Shown here piece by piece: positions 46,105-57,263 of a stretch of DNA of 64,000 nucleotides (positions within the stretch are counted from its first letter, which is position 1; every line of letters starts with the position of its first letter). Made by a program: the position numbers and the translations under genes. Below the pieces are notes generated by a model that did no database searches, was not told the origin of the DNA, and saw nothing but the letters and a program-made list of their open reading frames with translations. The stretch spans positions 13,897,687 through 13,961,686 of the forward strand of contig CM061919.1 of NCBI GenBank assembly GCA_031002005.1, in the 5' to 3' direction. Source of the stretch: Vandiemenella viatica (Eukaryota; Arthropoda; Insecta; Orthoptera; Morabidae).

Positions 46105-46400
46105 CAGGGTGTCTCAAAAGACATTTCACATTTTGAAGTAGCGACGCAGGGAGTGGTGTGGGAAGCAACGTGTTAGCCGCGTTCGCGTGTGTGCGCCATG
46201 TTTGGCTACACTGGGCAACACCGTGCTTTCTGCGTTACAGCGTTTTATCAAAACAGTGAACTCTTCCAGGAAAAACTTATTTCAAGAAGTGGCTACATAA
46301 ACTAATCCCCAAGAAGTTCAGACATTGCCCCTCCTGAGTTTTTGCTATCGAGATGTTTCAAGAGCAGAGTTTATGAAAATTCCATTTAACTGATCTAAAC
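46105..46400 (+). pseudogene. Internally deleted DDE transposon with DUF4817-like N-terminus
   Basis: It begins 'gcagggtgtctcaaaagaca', a typical terminal repeat phrase. 'MFGYTGQHRAFCVTAFYQNS' (from about 46198) matches the DUF4817 helix-turn-helix found in a mariner/IS630-like transposase group. It then jumps to 'RSSDIAPPEFLLSRCFKSRV', the 'PRSPDLTPLDFFLWGYLKS' neighbourhood of the transposase C-terminus. The catalytic middle is missing. The right terminus was not found. Confidence 0.65.
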
Positions 46401-47055
46401 ACTAATATTGTGTAATAGACCTATAGCATTACCCCATAGCTTGTACGTCAAGTTTTCATTATCTTCCGGTTTAGATTTCAAGAATGTCTGCGACGCAATG
46501 TAGTTTCCCCCACGGCACTCATTTGATAGCATGCTGAGGGGGCCTGAGGTGCCCTTCCAGAAGTAGGATTTTCTTACATTAACGTAAGTAACAGTAAACT
46601 TACAGTAGGAACCACCGAAACAACTTATAAATTTAATAAAGGCAACAACTAACATAATCATCTCCTGCAGAAAAGAAAAGTACTCCCTAAAAACAACACC
46701 TTTGCCGTGATGGACTCAAAATTTTCTCAAGCAACTGCTAGGAGGCGTTTAGAACTGACCACAAACAAGTATGTCAATGAAGCATCACACAAAACCGAAG
46801 TACTAATGCAGCTATTTATTATGAAATAACTCGAGAATGTTTTAAAAGATTCGAACAACACAGCCATATCTTTCGGCGAATTCGCTACTGAATCAACTCG
46901 AAGTTACCATTGTCGGCGAAAACAATCTTATTCAAGATGTGGAATGAAAATAAATTACCAATATTCAGATCCTAGTGCTAGTACTAAAGCCAAATAAAAT
47001 CCAAACAAAGCACGCCATATCGATCAATCACATTGTCATCTTGTATAGCGAAGAT
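46401..47055. other. No gene recognised
   Basis: AT-rich; the minus frame 46395-46661 has no recognisable features. Confidence 0.45.
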
Positions 47056-48211
47056 GTTTGGAAGATTTCTCAAACTTCGCATAGAGTGGTGGCTCTAACA
47101 AAGCAACCTACTTCCTCGTTCTTAACACGGTTTCCGAAAGGCAAGGACCACTGTGGATAACTTTTTGCTAGAGCTGATACTGAAAAAGCATTTTTGACGC
47201 ATGGCTACTTCACAGCAATATTTATCGACTTTTCTGAAGCCTATAATTGAGTTAACATGGCACTACTCGTCAAAAAATCACAGGCATCTAAGCTACCAGA
47301 TCTCTGTCCCAAAGTGATAAGAAACAGAAAGAGCCGTGGTGAAGTAGATATAACAAAACGAACTGAACCATGCCAATTCTGTATAGTCAGCCTTACTAGG
47401 AAATACCAAGTAATTATCGAAAGAAAAATGACCTTAGGCCCATACTCCTTTCCGATTAAAACATTTGTAAAAGATCTAGCTATTGATATAGAAAGCAGCC
47501 TTACGTTGGTACGGCACGCCGAACAGTTAAAACACTTTTAATCCAACATCATATTAGCAACCAAGCATCGGAATCTAAGGCGGAAAAAAAACTGTATACA
47601 AAACTATATCAGGAACAACTGCCCCGACTTTATAGAGATTTATATCGATGGATCCAAAATTCTTGACGGGGTAGGTTTCACTTTCTACTGTCCCTCAACT
47701 GGAGCCACTGGAAAGTACACCATTTCACTCAGGCAACCATATGTGGCAGAAATCAAAGCAATTAGGCTAGCCGTTCAATATGGCACCCAAAATTTTGATA
47801 AAATTTGTGTTCCTATTGATAGGAAAACTAAATGGAACATCACAAGTGGACCACACCACGCACGCATACCAATATATATATTATATATATCGCGTCGGCT
47901 AATTCAAACCCACTGGCCCCGTATCAAGCAACAACTATGACTTCTAGTCACGCGCGCGCACTGTATTCTATGGCTCATATCTGAAATTCGGACGTAATTA
48001 AATTAGGAAAATAAAACTCCACACGCTGTGGAGTATTCTGTACCTTGTTTTAACTATTCCAAATAAGATAAAAGACTACCTCCCTATCCAGCATAGTCCA
48101 GCGCTGATTTCTGTTACTCCCTTTCTCCTTGACCGGACGAGGTGGACGCGCTCAGAGGATAAAAACCAAGAATTTGGACTTGTAGAGTCAATGGATCATG
48201 AAAAATAGGTT
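47056..48211 (+). pseudogene. Decayed LINE with RT and RNase H traces
   Basis: RT traces: 'RIEWWL*QSNLLPRS*HGFRK' (about 47078-47142), then in another frame 'GYFTAIFIDFSEAYN' (block A with catalytic Asp, about 47205-47250). The palm core with YADD is deleted. 'YQVIIERKMTLGPYSFPIKT' and 'FVKDLAIDI' (about 47407-47490) match the post-RT thumb. RNase H: 'EIYIDGSKILDGVGFTFYCP' and 'AEIKAIRLAVQYG' (about 47640-47790) carry the catalytic Asp and Glu. A 64-codon open stretch to 48209 may be the C-terminus. RNase H suggests the I group; heavily broken. Confidence 0.72.
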
Positions 48212-48306
48212 TAATTATATGGAGTTTCTTTGCCAAAAAACTTGATTGACTGGTTCCTCAAACAGATTTCCATATTATGGAGGAAAATGTCAAATAGATG
48301 TTTTGT

Positions 48307-48423
48307 ATAAAATCCTCTAGAGTCCATCGATAAAACACGACGTTTTCGGCGGTCTTAATCTCTGCCACCAACGTAGTGTTTTATCGATGGACTCAGTCGG
48401 TTAGTTGCCCGAGAGGATTTTAT
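48307..48423. repeat. Nested inverted repeats
   Basis: The inner perfect 19-bp arms 'gagtccatcgataaaacac' (48320-48338) and its complement (48376-48394) enclose a 37-base loop. The outer perfect 12-bp arms 'ataaaatcctct' (48307-48318) and its complement (48412-48423) lie beyond, with a 17-base asymmetry on the right. Transcribed RNA or extruded DNA could form a two-part stem. No identity known. Confidence 0.85.
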
Positions 48424-49985
48424 TCATATTCAACGTCGAGAAAACCTTCTGTCTTAAAAATAGAGACTTTGTTATGACGTTATGAGGTTGAGAGTGCGCG
48501 CAGAGCTTATCGTTACGGTGTTCGGCGCCTCGGCGACGCGACGCCAGGAGACAATCCGCCTCCCCGGCAGCTGACACCGGCTACACTAAAAGGCTCTCCA
48601 CGACACCCATAAATCTCCTCCAGTGTGGACGCAGCCCAGTCCACGCAAAACGGGATGGACCTTCGTCTGTCAATAGCAGTTCCGCTATTCCATCCGACCA
48701 GTATATACCCAATTTCTTTCCTGCAAACAAAAAAAGTGAGAATAACTTCTAAGATTTGAGAATTCCTTCCACCTGTATGCCGGCAAGAAACTCTAATAAT
48801 ATCACTCAGACACATGCTTATGTCAGAGTTGAAAAATTAATGAAAACAACATAATGAGTAAGATCAAATAAATAGGCACCATAATCCTGATACATAGTTA
48901 AACTCCTACAAAACAACACATTGTTTCTTCCTTTGCTGTTCATATTCAATAACAATTTCCTCTTCTCGTTACAAACTGTTGGATTTTATATACATAGTTT
49001 TTTATTTCATTGTCCATGTATATGTGTTTGGAGGAAAGTATAAAATTATGTATAGTGAAATTAAATAATTGCGTATACAAGAAGAGTATAATTTTATTCA
49101 GACAACGTTCTACTGAAAAATATAACTGAACTTTAACCTCTTTAAAGTAAACATGCTAAAACTCAATCAACCTTATTTCCCTATCTTGTCTGCGTTTTGT
49201 TTTTTTTCTGGAAAATTAAGATTAAGAGTTACTTGATGACATGATTAATTAGTATCAAAAAATAAATGAATGACAAATTATTTGTTTATCAATGCTTCTT
49301 GATAGTAATTTCTGAAATTAACAAGCTCCCAAGCAAATCGATTTCAATATGTAGGATATAAGGTTATTTATTTAAATGTTTATTTAGCCTGGCAAGATGA
49401 GAGCTGTCAAACACTCAGGTGTTTACGCTTTACATAAATTAACAGTATACAATACTAATTTCAGATTTTGTTTAAATTAAGTTAATAACTGAAATAATGA
49501 TTAAAATGTTAATAATATTTATGTTTTAACTGGTAAGTAAGAAAGTGGCATAAACTAATGCTTTGATCGCTGAAGAAAACGATAAAAACTAATTACTAAT
49601 AAAGTATGGAGAAACATGTGAAAAAGCACAAACTAATACAAGTGAAGGCAGAATAAATATGTAAAAACGGTATAAAATAATACAATTGAATTCCAAGAAA
49701 ATAATGTACGTGGAAGAAGAATTTGTTGAGCTAGTGCGGGGACAGGTAATATTTTCTCAAAATGTATTTGAATAAAAAATTTCTTTGGTAGTTCCAATTC
49801 TCATGGGAAGATCAGTCGACAAGGTAGCCCCCAAAAATGGAGAAGGGTTTCTGAGATATGGGAAGAGATGGTTAGTATATATGAGTTCAGAAATCTGGTA
49901 TTATGAACGAGGGCATGCAAAAAATGTATTTCAAGTAAACTGATAAAATCTTCTTACATTTATACAGAACACGAAGAGAAAAAAA
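48424..49985. other. No gene recognised; GC-richer patch at about 48490-48690
   Basis: The patch carries a 100-codon minus frame (48513-48815) whose Gly/Arg/Ser-rich end I do not recognise. From 48840 to 49985 the DNA is very AT-rich and featureless. Confidence 0.4.
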
Positions 49986-49989
49986 GACT

Positions 49990-51960
49990 TTGCGACATAC
50001 TGAGCCAGTTTTCTCAGACCAATTTAACTTATTGTCCACTAGACTCCCTGTTTTTTTAGCGCATCTCTATAATTTATTTCTGTTCCCTGAAGTTTTATTT
50101 TTTGGAGATTTGATATGAAGTTGTTGCCTATCAGTTTTGAACTAGGAATAACAGTAGCCTGGGATTTAGTGGGGATTTATTTTTAGTTCTAGCCTCTTTG
50201 TCCAATCAGAAAAATATTTTAGGTCTTCATTTATTTGATTTAGTACAGTAACTGTGTCGGTTGGTGTTACAGTTACTTATAGTTACATGTCGTTAGTGAG
50301 GTAACACACTGCACACATAGTTTATGCATACGGAAAATAGAAGTGGTCGCAGTACTGAGTCCTGGGTCAGCCACTGTGCATAAACTCCCATGGCGATCTG
50401 TTTCCAACGATATGCGCAACACGACCTTGACGATTCTATAAATAGGATTCTGACCAATCGACAGTACCACAGGAAAAATATAATCCTATCATTTTTGACA
50501 GGAGAAGGTCCAGATCGACAGTGTTAAATGCCATGCTGAAGTCTGGAAGGATTAGTATCGTTATTTTTTTTTTGTGCATAGCATGTCTGGTATCGTTTGT
50601 TAATTCTATGAGTGCAGTTGCAGTACTGTGGTTTTTTCCCAAATACAGACTCAAAATTGTCCAGTTTGTTGTCTGATAGTTAAACAGGAGCGATTTTCTT
50701 CGGTAGTGGTTTATTGCCATGTTACAAACATTTGGATATGTTCCCGAGAATATCGGAAAATTTAAAATGCCTGTTGTAAATGGCGTTATTACGTCTATTA
50801 TGTTATTAACATTGTAATATCAAATTCATCCACACATTTTTCACTAGATTTCATGCGTGCAAAATAGCTTTCATCATCTGTTGAGTGGTCGTATGTGATA
50901 AAATTTTTAGCTGCCGTTTACAAGCGAATTTAGGTTAAGTGTTTCTTGTGGTTTTAATATGGGTTCAGTTTCACCTGTATGAGTTGAGAAGTGGTTATTA
51001 AAATTGTTTAATGGTATAGAGCTCCTCAGCTGTAATTTATTTTGTCAATTCCAGAGAGACCTTGTTAGCATACCGATTTTAGCATTTCCCATGCGTTTTC
51101 TTAGTACGATTGCGCAGTTTTCTTATACCAGTGGTTTCGTCTGTATCGTCGATGAGTGGCATCTCCTTTGGTCATATGCTGTCTGATGTGTCTGATGTTT
51201 TCAAGTAGCCATAGTGCTGGAGCACGTTTAACTATCATTTTCAAAGGCGGGGAGTGTATGTCATATATGTCATACAGCTCAATAATTATATCGGTCAGAT
51301 TTACCACTTTTCTGTTAATAGTTGTATGTGAGTAAATTTCGCTCTAAGCGGCGTTAGTTGCGTCCGTCAGCAAGGCCTTGTGGTTTGTTTTTCTAAAATT
51401 TCTGTATATTATTGTTCTTGGCTGGTAATTCGGGATTTCTAGATAGTAGAAAGTATGTATTGTCGTATCCTGATATCCCTGACGAGGATAATTGACCGTA
51501 GTCTAAAGTTCTATCTTTTGTTTCATCATAGTGAGGTCAATTAATGTTTGACTGCTTCCGACGTGGTGACTTGTATATAGGATATTCAAACAGACTCTAA
51601 TGGCTTGTTTTAAATTTATGTTAGAAATTCGATTTTTTCATGCTGGTGTTAAGATGTTACATTAAAAGTATATGCTTATATTCAGGTACTAGTGAGGATA
51701 GCACTGCATATAATGAACCTGGGTTACCAACATTTAGGGTATTATAAAATAAAGAAATTAAACATTTTTCATTTTGCATCATGAATTCTAGGAAAATAAA
51801 TTCTGGATCTTTGTCCATGGTATTATCAGAAACAATCGTTTTTATACTAGATCTGGTCTAAGCAGCAACCCTACCATCATTTCTTAGTAATCTATCATTT
51901 CATTTAAACCCGTGAAATTATTAGTGGTTTATGCCTTTAACGATGGTTCTGAAACCAAAT
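49990..51960 (-). pseudogene. Jockey-like LINE, endonuclease and RT remnants
   Basis: Minus-strand traces in order: endonuclease 'DKDPEFIFLEFMMQNEK' (about 51800), 'SLVPEYKHILLM' before the catalytic DFN position (about 51670), 'TSHHVGSSQTLIDLTM' (about 51560) and 'GISGYDNTYF' (SDH-motif region, about 51460). The linker has 'ENIRHIRQHMTKGDATHRRY' (about 51150-51210). The RT gives 'HSTATALIELTNDTRHAM' (about 50580-50640), 'ITILILPDFSMAFNTVDLDL' (block A, about 50510-50570), then a degraded 'DSVLRPLLFSVCINYVCSVL' (block B, about 50290-50360). The order matches Jockey-clade ORF2. Many frameshifts and stops; no intact YADD was found. Confidence 0.8.
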
Positions 51961-52184
51961 TCCAAACCGGGAGTCTTCAAATATGAATTAAAATTCAACA
52001 AAACGTGCGTTTAATGAATCCATATTTATGTGTGCCACATGAAGTACTCGGAGACTAAATTCGGAAACATTTCGCAATGATACAAAATGAGGTTTTCTGT
52101 GCATGTAGTGCATATCGTTTGACAGTGATGGCACTTGGAATGTAATGGTGTAGTGAGCGCAAACTTTACGCCAGTGACCAAAGG
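51961..52184. other. No gene seen
   Basis: AT-rich spacer before the foldback. Confidence 0.45.
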
Positions 52185-52725
52185 AAAAAAATAATAAAAA
52201 ATAAAAAAACGTTTTAATGTACCATGTTTTTATAATGGACAAAAAGTATAAAATAATTTTTCTAATCGTTATGAAGGATAAAACCACATACAGGTTTCTA
52301 ACTTCTTCTAAATTGTACTGAAAATTTATACTTGGAAATTTTTGATAGCTGTTAAAAACCTTGTAAGATTGACAACGTTAAACATTGGGTACATGCAACA
52401 GATAATTGTTGCATTAATAGCTCTACTAACAATTATATTAGACCGCAAATAATGTGAACTGATAAGAAAGTTCTTTCATTGATAACTACTCTCTACATTT
52501 CTTATAGTTATGTATTCCATGCGCCCAATGTTTTTCGTCACCAATCTTACAAGTATTTTAATAGGTATAAAAAATTCCTAAGTATAAATTTTTAGGACAA
52601 TTTAGAAGAAGATAGAAATCTGTATGTGGTTTTATCCGCCAGAAAGATTAGGGAAATTATTTTATACTTTTAAGACCGTTATAATAATATGGTACATTGC
52701 ACTTATTACTTTATTATTATTTTTA
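52185..52725. mobile_element. Foldback element, ~200-bp inverted arms
   Basis: Left arm about 52185-52397 and right arm about 52512-52725 are inverted copies. Matching blocks are 'aaaagtataaaataattt', 'ggataaaaccacatacag', 'cttcttctaaattgt', 'aaaatttatactt' and 'cttgtaagattg'. The arms enclose a ~115-bp AT-rich spacer. Arms are imperfect by eye. Non-coding; class unknown (MITE or foldback). Confidence 0.85.
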
Positions 52726-52892
52726 GCTTTTAAGGATTATGTGCGTGAAAATTTGTTGTAGATTTTAAATACTTTGGTGACATAACCACAGAGACATGCT
52801 CAATTCCAGTTTTTTTAATAGAAAAATTTTAATTGAGTTATTTCCATCCCGGGTAAATAAGGAACAAAACAAAAAAGAATTATGCGTATCCA
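52726..52892. other. No gene seen
   Basis: AT-rich spacer. Confidence 0.45.
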
Positions 52893-52903
52893 TCGTTTGA
52901 ATC

Positions 52904-52959
52904 TCTTTTTTTTACTTATGGCTTTACGTATCGTCGACGTCGAGGTCATTAGAGGCGGG
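52904..52959 (-). mobile_element. SINE family A, severely 5'-truncated, 11-bp target duplication
   Basis: Only the last 56 bp of SINE-A are present: the T run (A tail), 'atggctttacg', 'cgtcgacgtcgaggtcatta' and 'gaggcggg'. 'tcgtttgaatc' flanks it perfectly at 52893-52903 and 52960-52970, so the truncation occurred at insertion and is not a later deletion. Confidence 0.93.
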
Positions 52960-53019
52960 TCGTTTGAATCATAAGTTATGGTCTTGAATTCGAACAAAAA
53001 TCCAATAGAAAAATCACTT

Positions 53020-54110
53020 TTAGTTCTGTCAGAATTCTTCAGGCAGTATTTCCAATTTTTCTTTCCATGAAAGCATTATTCAGACTACTGCAAAAATTAA
53101 AAAAAATAGCCTAATCAGTCCCTAGAAAATTTACTTTCAGTTGTTACCGAATTTCCTATTTTCCGGGAAACTTTTACATTTTTCTTTCTCCGAAAACCTT
53201 ATTCAGACTATTAAAGACCTTTAAAAAATAGCTAAATTTGTCCTTATAAAAAGTACTTTCAGTATTTCCCGAATTTCAAAGCAACGTTTGCCATTTTTCT
53301 TTCTTTAAAAACTTTATTCAGACTATTATAAACATTTAAAAAATTAGTCAAATTGGTACATAGAAAAAAATACTTTCAGTTTGCTCCGAATTTTCCAATT
53401 TTTCGGACACATTTTCCAATTTTTTATTAACTAAAAACCTTATTAGGACTATTACGAACATTTTTTTAAAAAAAATTAGCCAAATCTGTCGATAGAAAAG
53501 GTGACTTTCAGTTTTTCCACAATTTGAAAATTTTCCCATTTTCCCACATTTTCATGCATTGTCATCCAGTTCTGAGCTATGGTCAAAATTTCAAGTCTCT
53601 AGATCATCGAGAAATTAGTTTAAAATCAATTACAAAATACCACCCAAACAGACAAAGCTAGTTAGTTTTTCACGAATTTTCCGGGCAAATTTTTCAATTT
53701 TCCTTTCTTTAAAAACATTATTCGTACAGTTATGAACATTTAAAAAATTATCCAAATTGGTACATAGAAAAAAAGAATTTCAGTTTTCTCAGAATTTTCC
53801 AATTTTCCAGGAAACTTTCCAATTTTACGGGAAACTTTCCCAATTTGCCGGGAAACTTTTACTAAAAACCTTATTCTGACTATTACGAACATTTGAAAAA
53901 AATTCGCCAAATTGGTCCTTAGAAAAGAGTACTTTCAGTTTTTCCGAATTTTCAAAATTCCAAGACAACTTTTCCCTTTTTTCAACATTTTCATGCATTG
54001 TCATCCAGTTCTGAGCTATGGTCAAAATTTCAAGTCTCTAGATTATCGAGAAGTTAGTTTAAAATGAATTACAAAATACCACCCAAACAGACAAAGCCCA
54101 TAGCTAGTTA
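53020..54110. repeat. Tandem minisatellite with higher-order repeat
   Basis: A unit of ~118-133 bp with 'ctttcagtttttcc', 'gaattttcc', 'ttattcagactattac' and 'aacatttaaaaaattag' recurs about seven times (anchor 'ctttcagt' near 53133, 53251, 53370, 53503, 53777, 53930). A second module ('catgcattgtcatccagttc', 'caaaatttcaagtctctaga', 'ataccacccaaacagacaaa') ends two groups, at 53549-53660 and 53986-54100, about 437 bp apart. Confidence 0.88.
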
Positions 54111-54429
54111 ATAAAAACATTTTAAAATAACAAGAACAGCAAAGCTATCAGTGAGAGTTGAAAGAAACAGCAAACAATTAAGAGGGTTAGTTTATAACTG
54201 TGCTAGAATTAGCCAATTGGGCCAACGCTTTTAAATTCAATTTTACAGATACTTAAACAATAATTTCAACAATGTATGAAGGGTATTATTGTAAAATAAA
54301 ATAAAAGTATTGCTGTAGCCAATGGAAATAACAAATTAAATATTTATGAGAGTCAATAGTGACAAAGTTGATGGAATAAGAGAAAAAAGATTTAGATGGA
54401 TTAATTCTATTATTTAAGATTAAAATTGT
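54111..54429. other. No gene seen
   Basis: AT-rich spacer between the array and the LINE. Confidence 0.45.
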
Positions 54430-56192
54430 ACCTCAATTACTAATCCACAAAAATTCTGGTCGTATATCAAAGTAATAAGAGGCTCTGGTAAGGTTATGCC
54501 GTCGTTGATTAAGGAAAATGGTGAATTATCAGAAACAAGCGTAGAGAAAGCAGAAATTTTAAATTATATATTTAGAAAAGTTTTCACGATAGAAAACTCA
54601 GAGGAGATTCCGATATTTAACAATCGTACCGACAAAATTATGAATTATCTCGTTCTTGATGTCGAGGGAATAACTAAACTGCTTATGAATGTAAAAACCA
54701 ATAAGGCTCCCGGACCAGACGGTATTCCTACAAGATTCTACTCAAGGTACGCAAAGGAAATTGCACCGTATTTGATGAAATTATATACCGTCTCCTTGGA
54801 TCAAGGAAAAATACCAGCCGAATGGAAGACCGCTATCGTAAGTCCAGTGTTTAAAAATGGGAATGTTAATGATCCTCAGAATTATAGGCCGATCTCATTA
54901 ACTTCAATATTTTGCAGGATTTTAGAACATATCATCTATTCAAATGTCATGCGGTTCTTGGATGAAGGTGATCTTTTAAACCCAAATCGAGATGGATTCA
55001 GAAAAGACCGAAGCTACGAAACACAACTTGCACTTCTAATTCACGACTTGAGCCGAATTATAGATGAGCAATCCCAGGATGATTTAGTTCTATTAGACTT
55101 TAAAAAAGCTTTCGACACTGTGCCTCACACTAGGTTACTTAGGAAAATTCGTGGTTACAGCATATCTAGACAAATATGCGACTTGGTTGCAGACTTTCTG
55201 AAGGGCAGAACACAGTGTGTAGTTCTCGACGGTGAGCGTTCATCACGCACCGAAATGAGGTCCGGGGTACCCCAGGGAAACGTGATAGGGCCTCTGTTGT
55301 TTCTCATATACATTAAAGATTTATGCGACAAAATAAGGGGGATGAAAAGATTATTTGCCGATGATGCTATTATTTATCGTGAAATCAAAACCCAGGACGA
55401 CTGTGCATTGTTACCAGACGATATTATGAAAATAATTGCGTGGTGTTAAGATTGGCAGTTGGAGTTAAACGCTAAAAAGTGCCAAGTCATGCGTGTAAGT
55501 AAAAAGGTGACACCAGTTAACTATGAATATACAATTAATGATACTGTCCTTAGAACGGTAGATTCCGCTAAATACCTAGGGGTAACAATTCGTAATAATT
55601 TGTCTGGAATGAGCATATAGAGAATGTAACGGGGAAAGCAAATCGTATGCTCAGATTTCTAGGTCGTAATTTAAATCAATGCACTCCGGAAGTTAAATCG
55701 ATTGTATACAAGTCACTAGTACGTCCTCACTTAGAATATTGTTGTTCTGTATGGGGTCCCCATCAAAAGGGTTAACTGGAGGCGTTAGAGAAGGTCCAGA
55801 GAAGAGCCGCCCGATTCGTGACAGGTATATATAGTTGGAGGGAAAGCGTAAGTGCGATGTTGAAGGAGCTAGGTTGGGAAGACCTGGAACACCGAATGCG
55901 TTGCTCTCGACAAAAGCTAATTGAAAAATTTACGACTGACGTATTTCGGAATGACAGCCAGGAAATATTGCTACCAGCAACATTCATATCTCGGAAATAA
56001 AATAAGAGAAATCAGGGCCAGAACCGATTCATTTCTGTACTCATTTTTCCCACTAGCGAATAGGGAATGGAATAGAAAGGATTTACCGGGCGAGTAAACT
56101 TAAAATCCGACTATCACCCTTTCGGATAGGTTCAATGCACCCTCCGCCACACACTTTAGTGAATTGCGGAGTAATAATAATAATAATAATAA
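54430..56192 (+). mobile_element. 5'-truncated CR1/Jockey-superfamily LINE with well-preserved RT
   Basis: It starts within the linker before RT ('NPQKFWSYIKVIRGSGKVMP', about 54440), so the endonuclease is missing. It runs through RT and the C-terminal tail to a (taa)n end at about 56168-56192. The tail shows 'NRMLRFLGRNLNQCTPEVKS', 'RPHLEYCCSVWGPHQKG', 'KVQRRAARFVTGIYSW' and 'SFFPLANREWNRKDLP'. Its architecture and its RAARFV tail match the fragment at 3549-4476. Target duplication not resolved. Confidence 0.88.
54496..55449 (+). pseudogene. Reverse transcriptase domain of the CR1/Jockey-like LINE
   Basis: The frame is open for about 317 codons and holds 'NKAPGPDGIPTRFY' (fingers), 'NYRPISLTSIFCRILEHII', 'RDGFRKDRSYETQLAL', 'DDLVLLDFKKAFDTVPH' (block A catalytic Asp), 'RSGVPQGNVIGPLLFLIY' (block B) and 'RLFADDAIIY' (block C, FADD catalytic pair). 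All catalytic residues are present. A single TAA at 55447-55449 interrupts the frame, which continues ('DWQLELNAKKCQV') to a frameshift near 55615. The enzyme polymerises cDNA at the target nick. One of the least decayed RT copies in the window, but it cannot be autonomous without endonuclease. Confidence 0.9.
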
Positions 56193-57242
56193 TTAGCTGA
56201 AAGTTAAAGATTTATAGTTGTGTTATTGCTTATATATTTTTTTTAAGTGTTGCTCATTACTGTCGAATAATTACTCTTTCGTACTGAAGTATCACAAAAG
56301 GGTGTTTCTTGTAATTTACGCCTTTAATAAGTATATTAAACTAATTAATGAAATAACAGTGGGTGTGGATCTGTAGCCAGACAGACCTTTCACATAAAAC
56401 GAGGGACTGTGATAAATTACCAAGCAATTACGAACGATAAAAGGAAAACTTAAATTGGCTTTATTATAATCATTATCCATCCACAAAACGGAAACTATTA
56501 CTTCATTTATTGAAAACAATTACTTAATGAATCGATAGTTGTTTCATCAGAGACAATCTAAGTTACAGTTCTGAGTTTTGGAGAACGCTTGGAGCTTGTC
56601 TGTTGTTTGGTGACAGTCGCAGTGATGCAATGAGTAGATTTGTCTGTAGGCGATGGCGGGTTCGGCGGGGTGACGCCGCCTCCTCCGTTGTTCCGATCAG
56701 GTGCTTGTAACGTCTGCCGTCAGCACATGTACGACCCATGCTGCGAGGTGCAGTCGCACAGTGAACGGCGACCCACGACCAGATTCGGGAACAGAGTGTC
56801 TCCGCCGTCATGTGAACTCTCTTTACTCCAGGAGCAGTCTATTTCCGTCTCTATTACTCGATACATTAACAAATATGTTATCAGTTTGGTAAAACCAAGC
56901 GGGAACTGATTTTACTGTGCTAGACGTTCACCCCTACCACTTAAAACTCTAGTCAAGCTATTCGTTCCTAGAAGCGAAACGATTTCTCATTTGTCTGCAT
57001 TTTTGGTGCTCAAATTGGTTAAGTGGAACTCCAGCCTCCAATTGGCCATCTTTTGAGGGCTAAAGCCATCCACGGTTACATCCCTGACTGTATCGTTCAC
57101 AGAGCCCTCCAACAGAGTAACCAATAAAAGCATTTACTGCTTGGATTTGGCAACCAAATATTCTAGGGTCCAGACCAACCAACGTCTTTGCTGTGGCTAC
57201 ATCACACGGGTTGATGGAGACAATCTTTAACTGTGGCCCTGA
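56193..57242. other. No gene recognised; GC-richer patch at about 56560-56850
   Basis: The patch lacks repeat partners, and its short frames on both strands have no recognisable features. 57060-57240 has an open minus frame of ~60 codons ending at the LINE junction. It could be an inverted 5' piece of that LINE, but I cannot confirm it. Confidence 0.4.
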
Positions 57243-57263
57243 ATTCTGAATCGTATCCAGCCT

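Noticed and set aside
48513..48815. 100-codon minus frame in a GC-richer patch
   Set aside because: No recognisable domain, no flanking gene structure; composition alone explains the open frame.
53020..54110. CRISPR-like array
   Set aside because: Units are ~120 bp, diverged, AT-rich, with no short identical repeats or unique spacers, in an insect genome.
56563..56909. Overlapping frames in a GC-richer patch as a host exon
   Set aside because: No domain and no splice context that I can support.
57060..57240. Inverted 5' piece of the adjacent LINE (twin priming)
   Set aside because: The minus frame is open for ~60 codons but I could not match it to any LINE motif.
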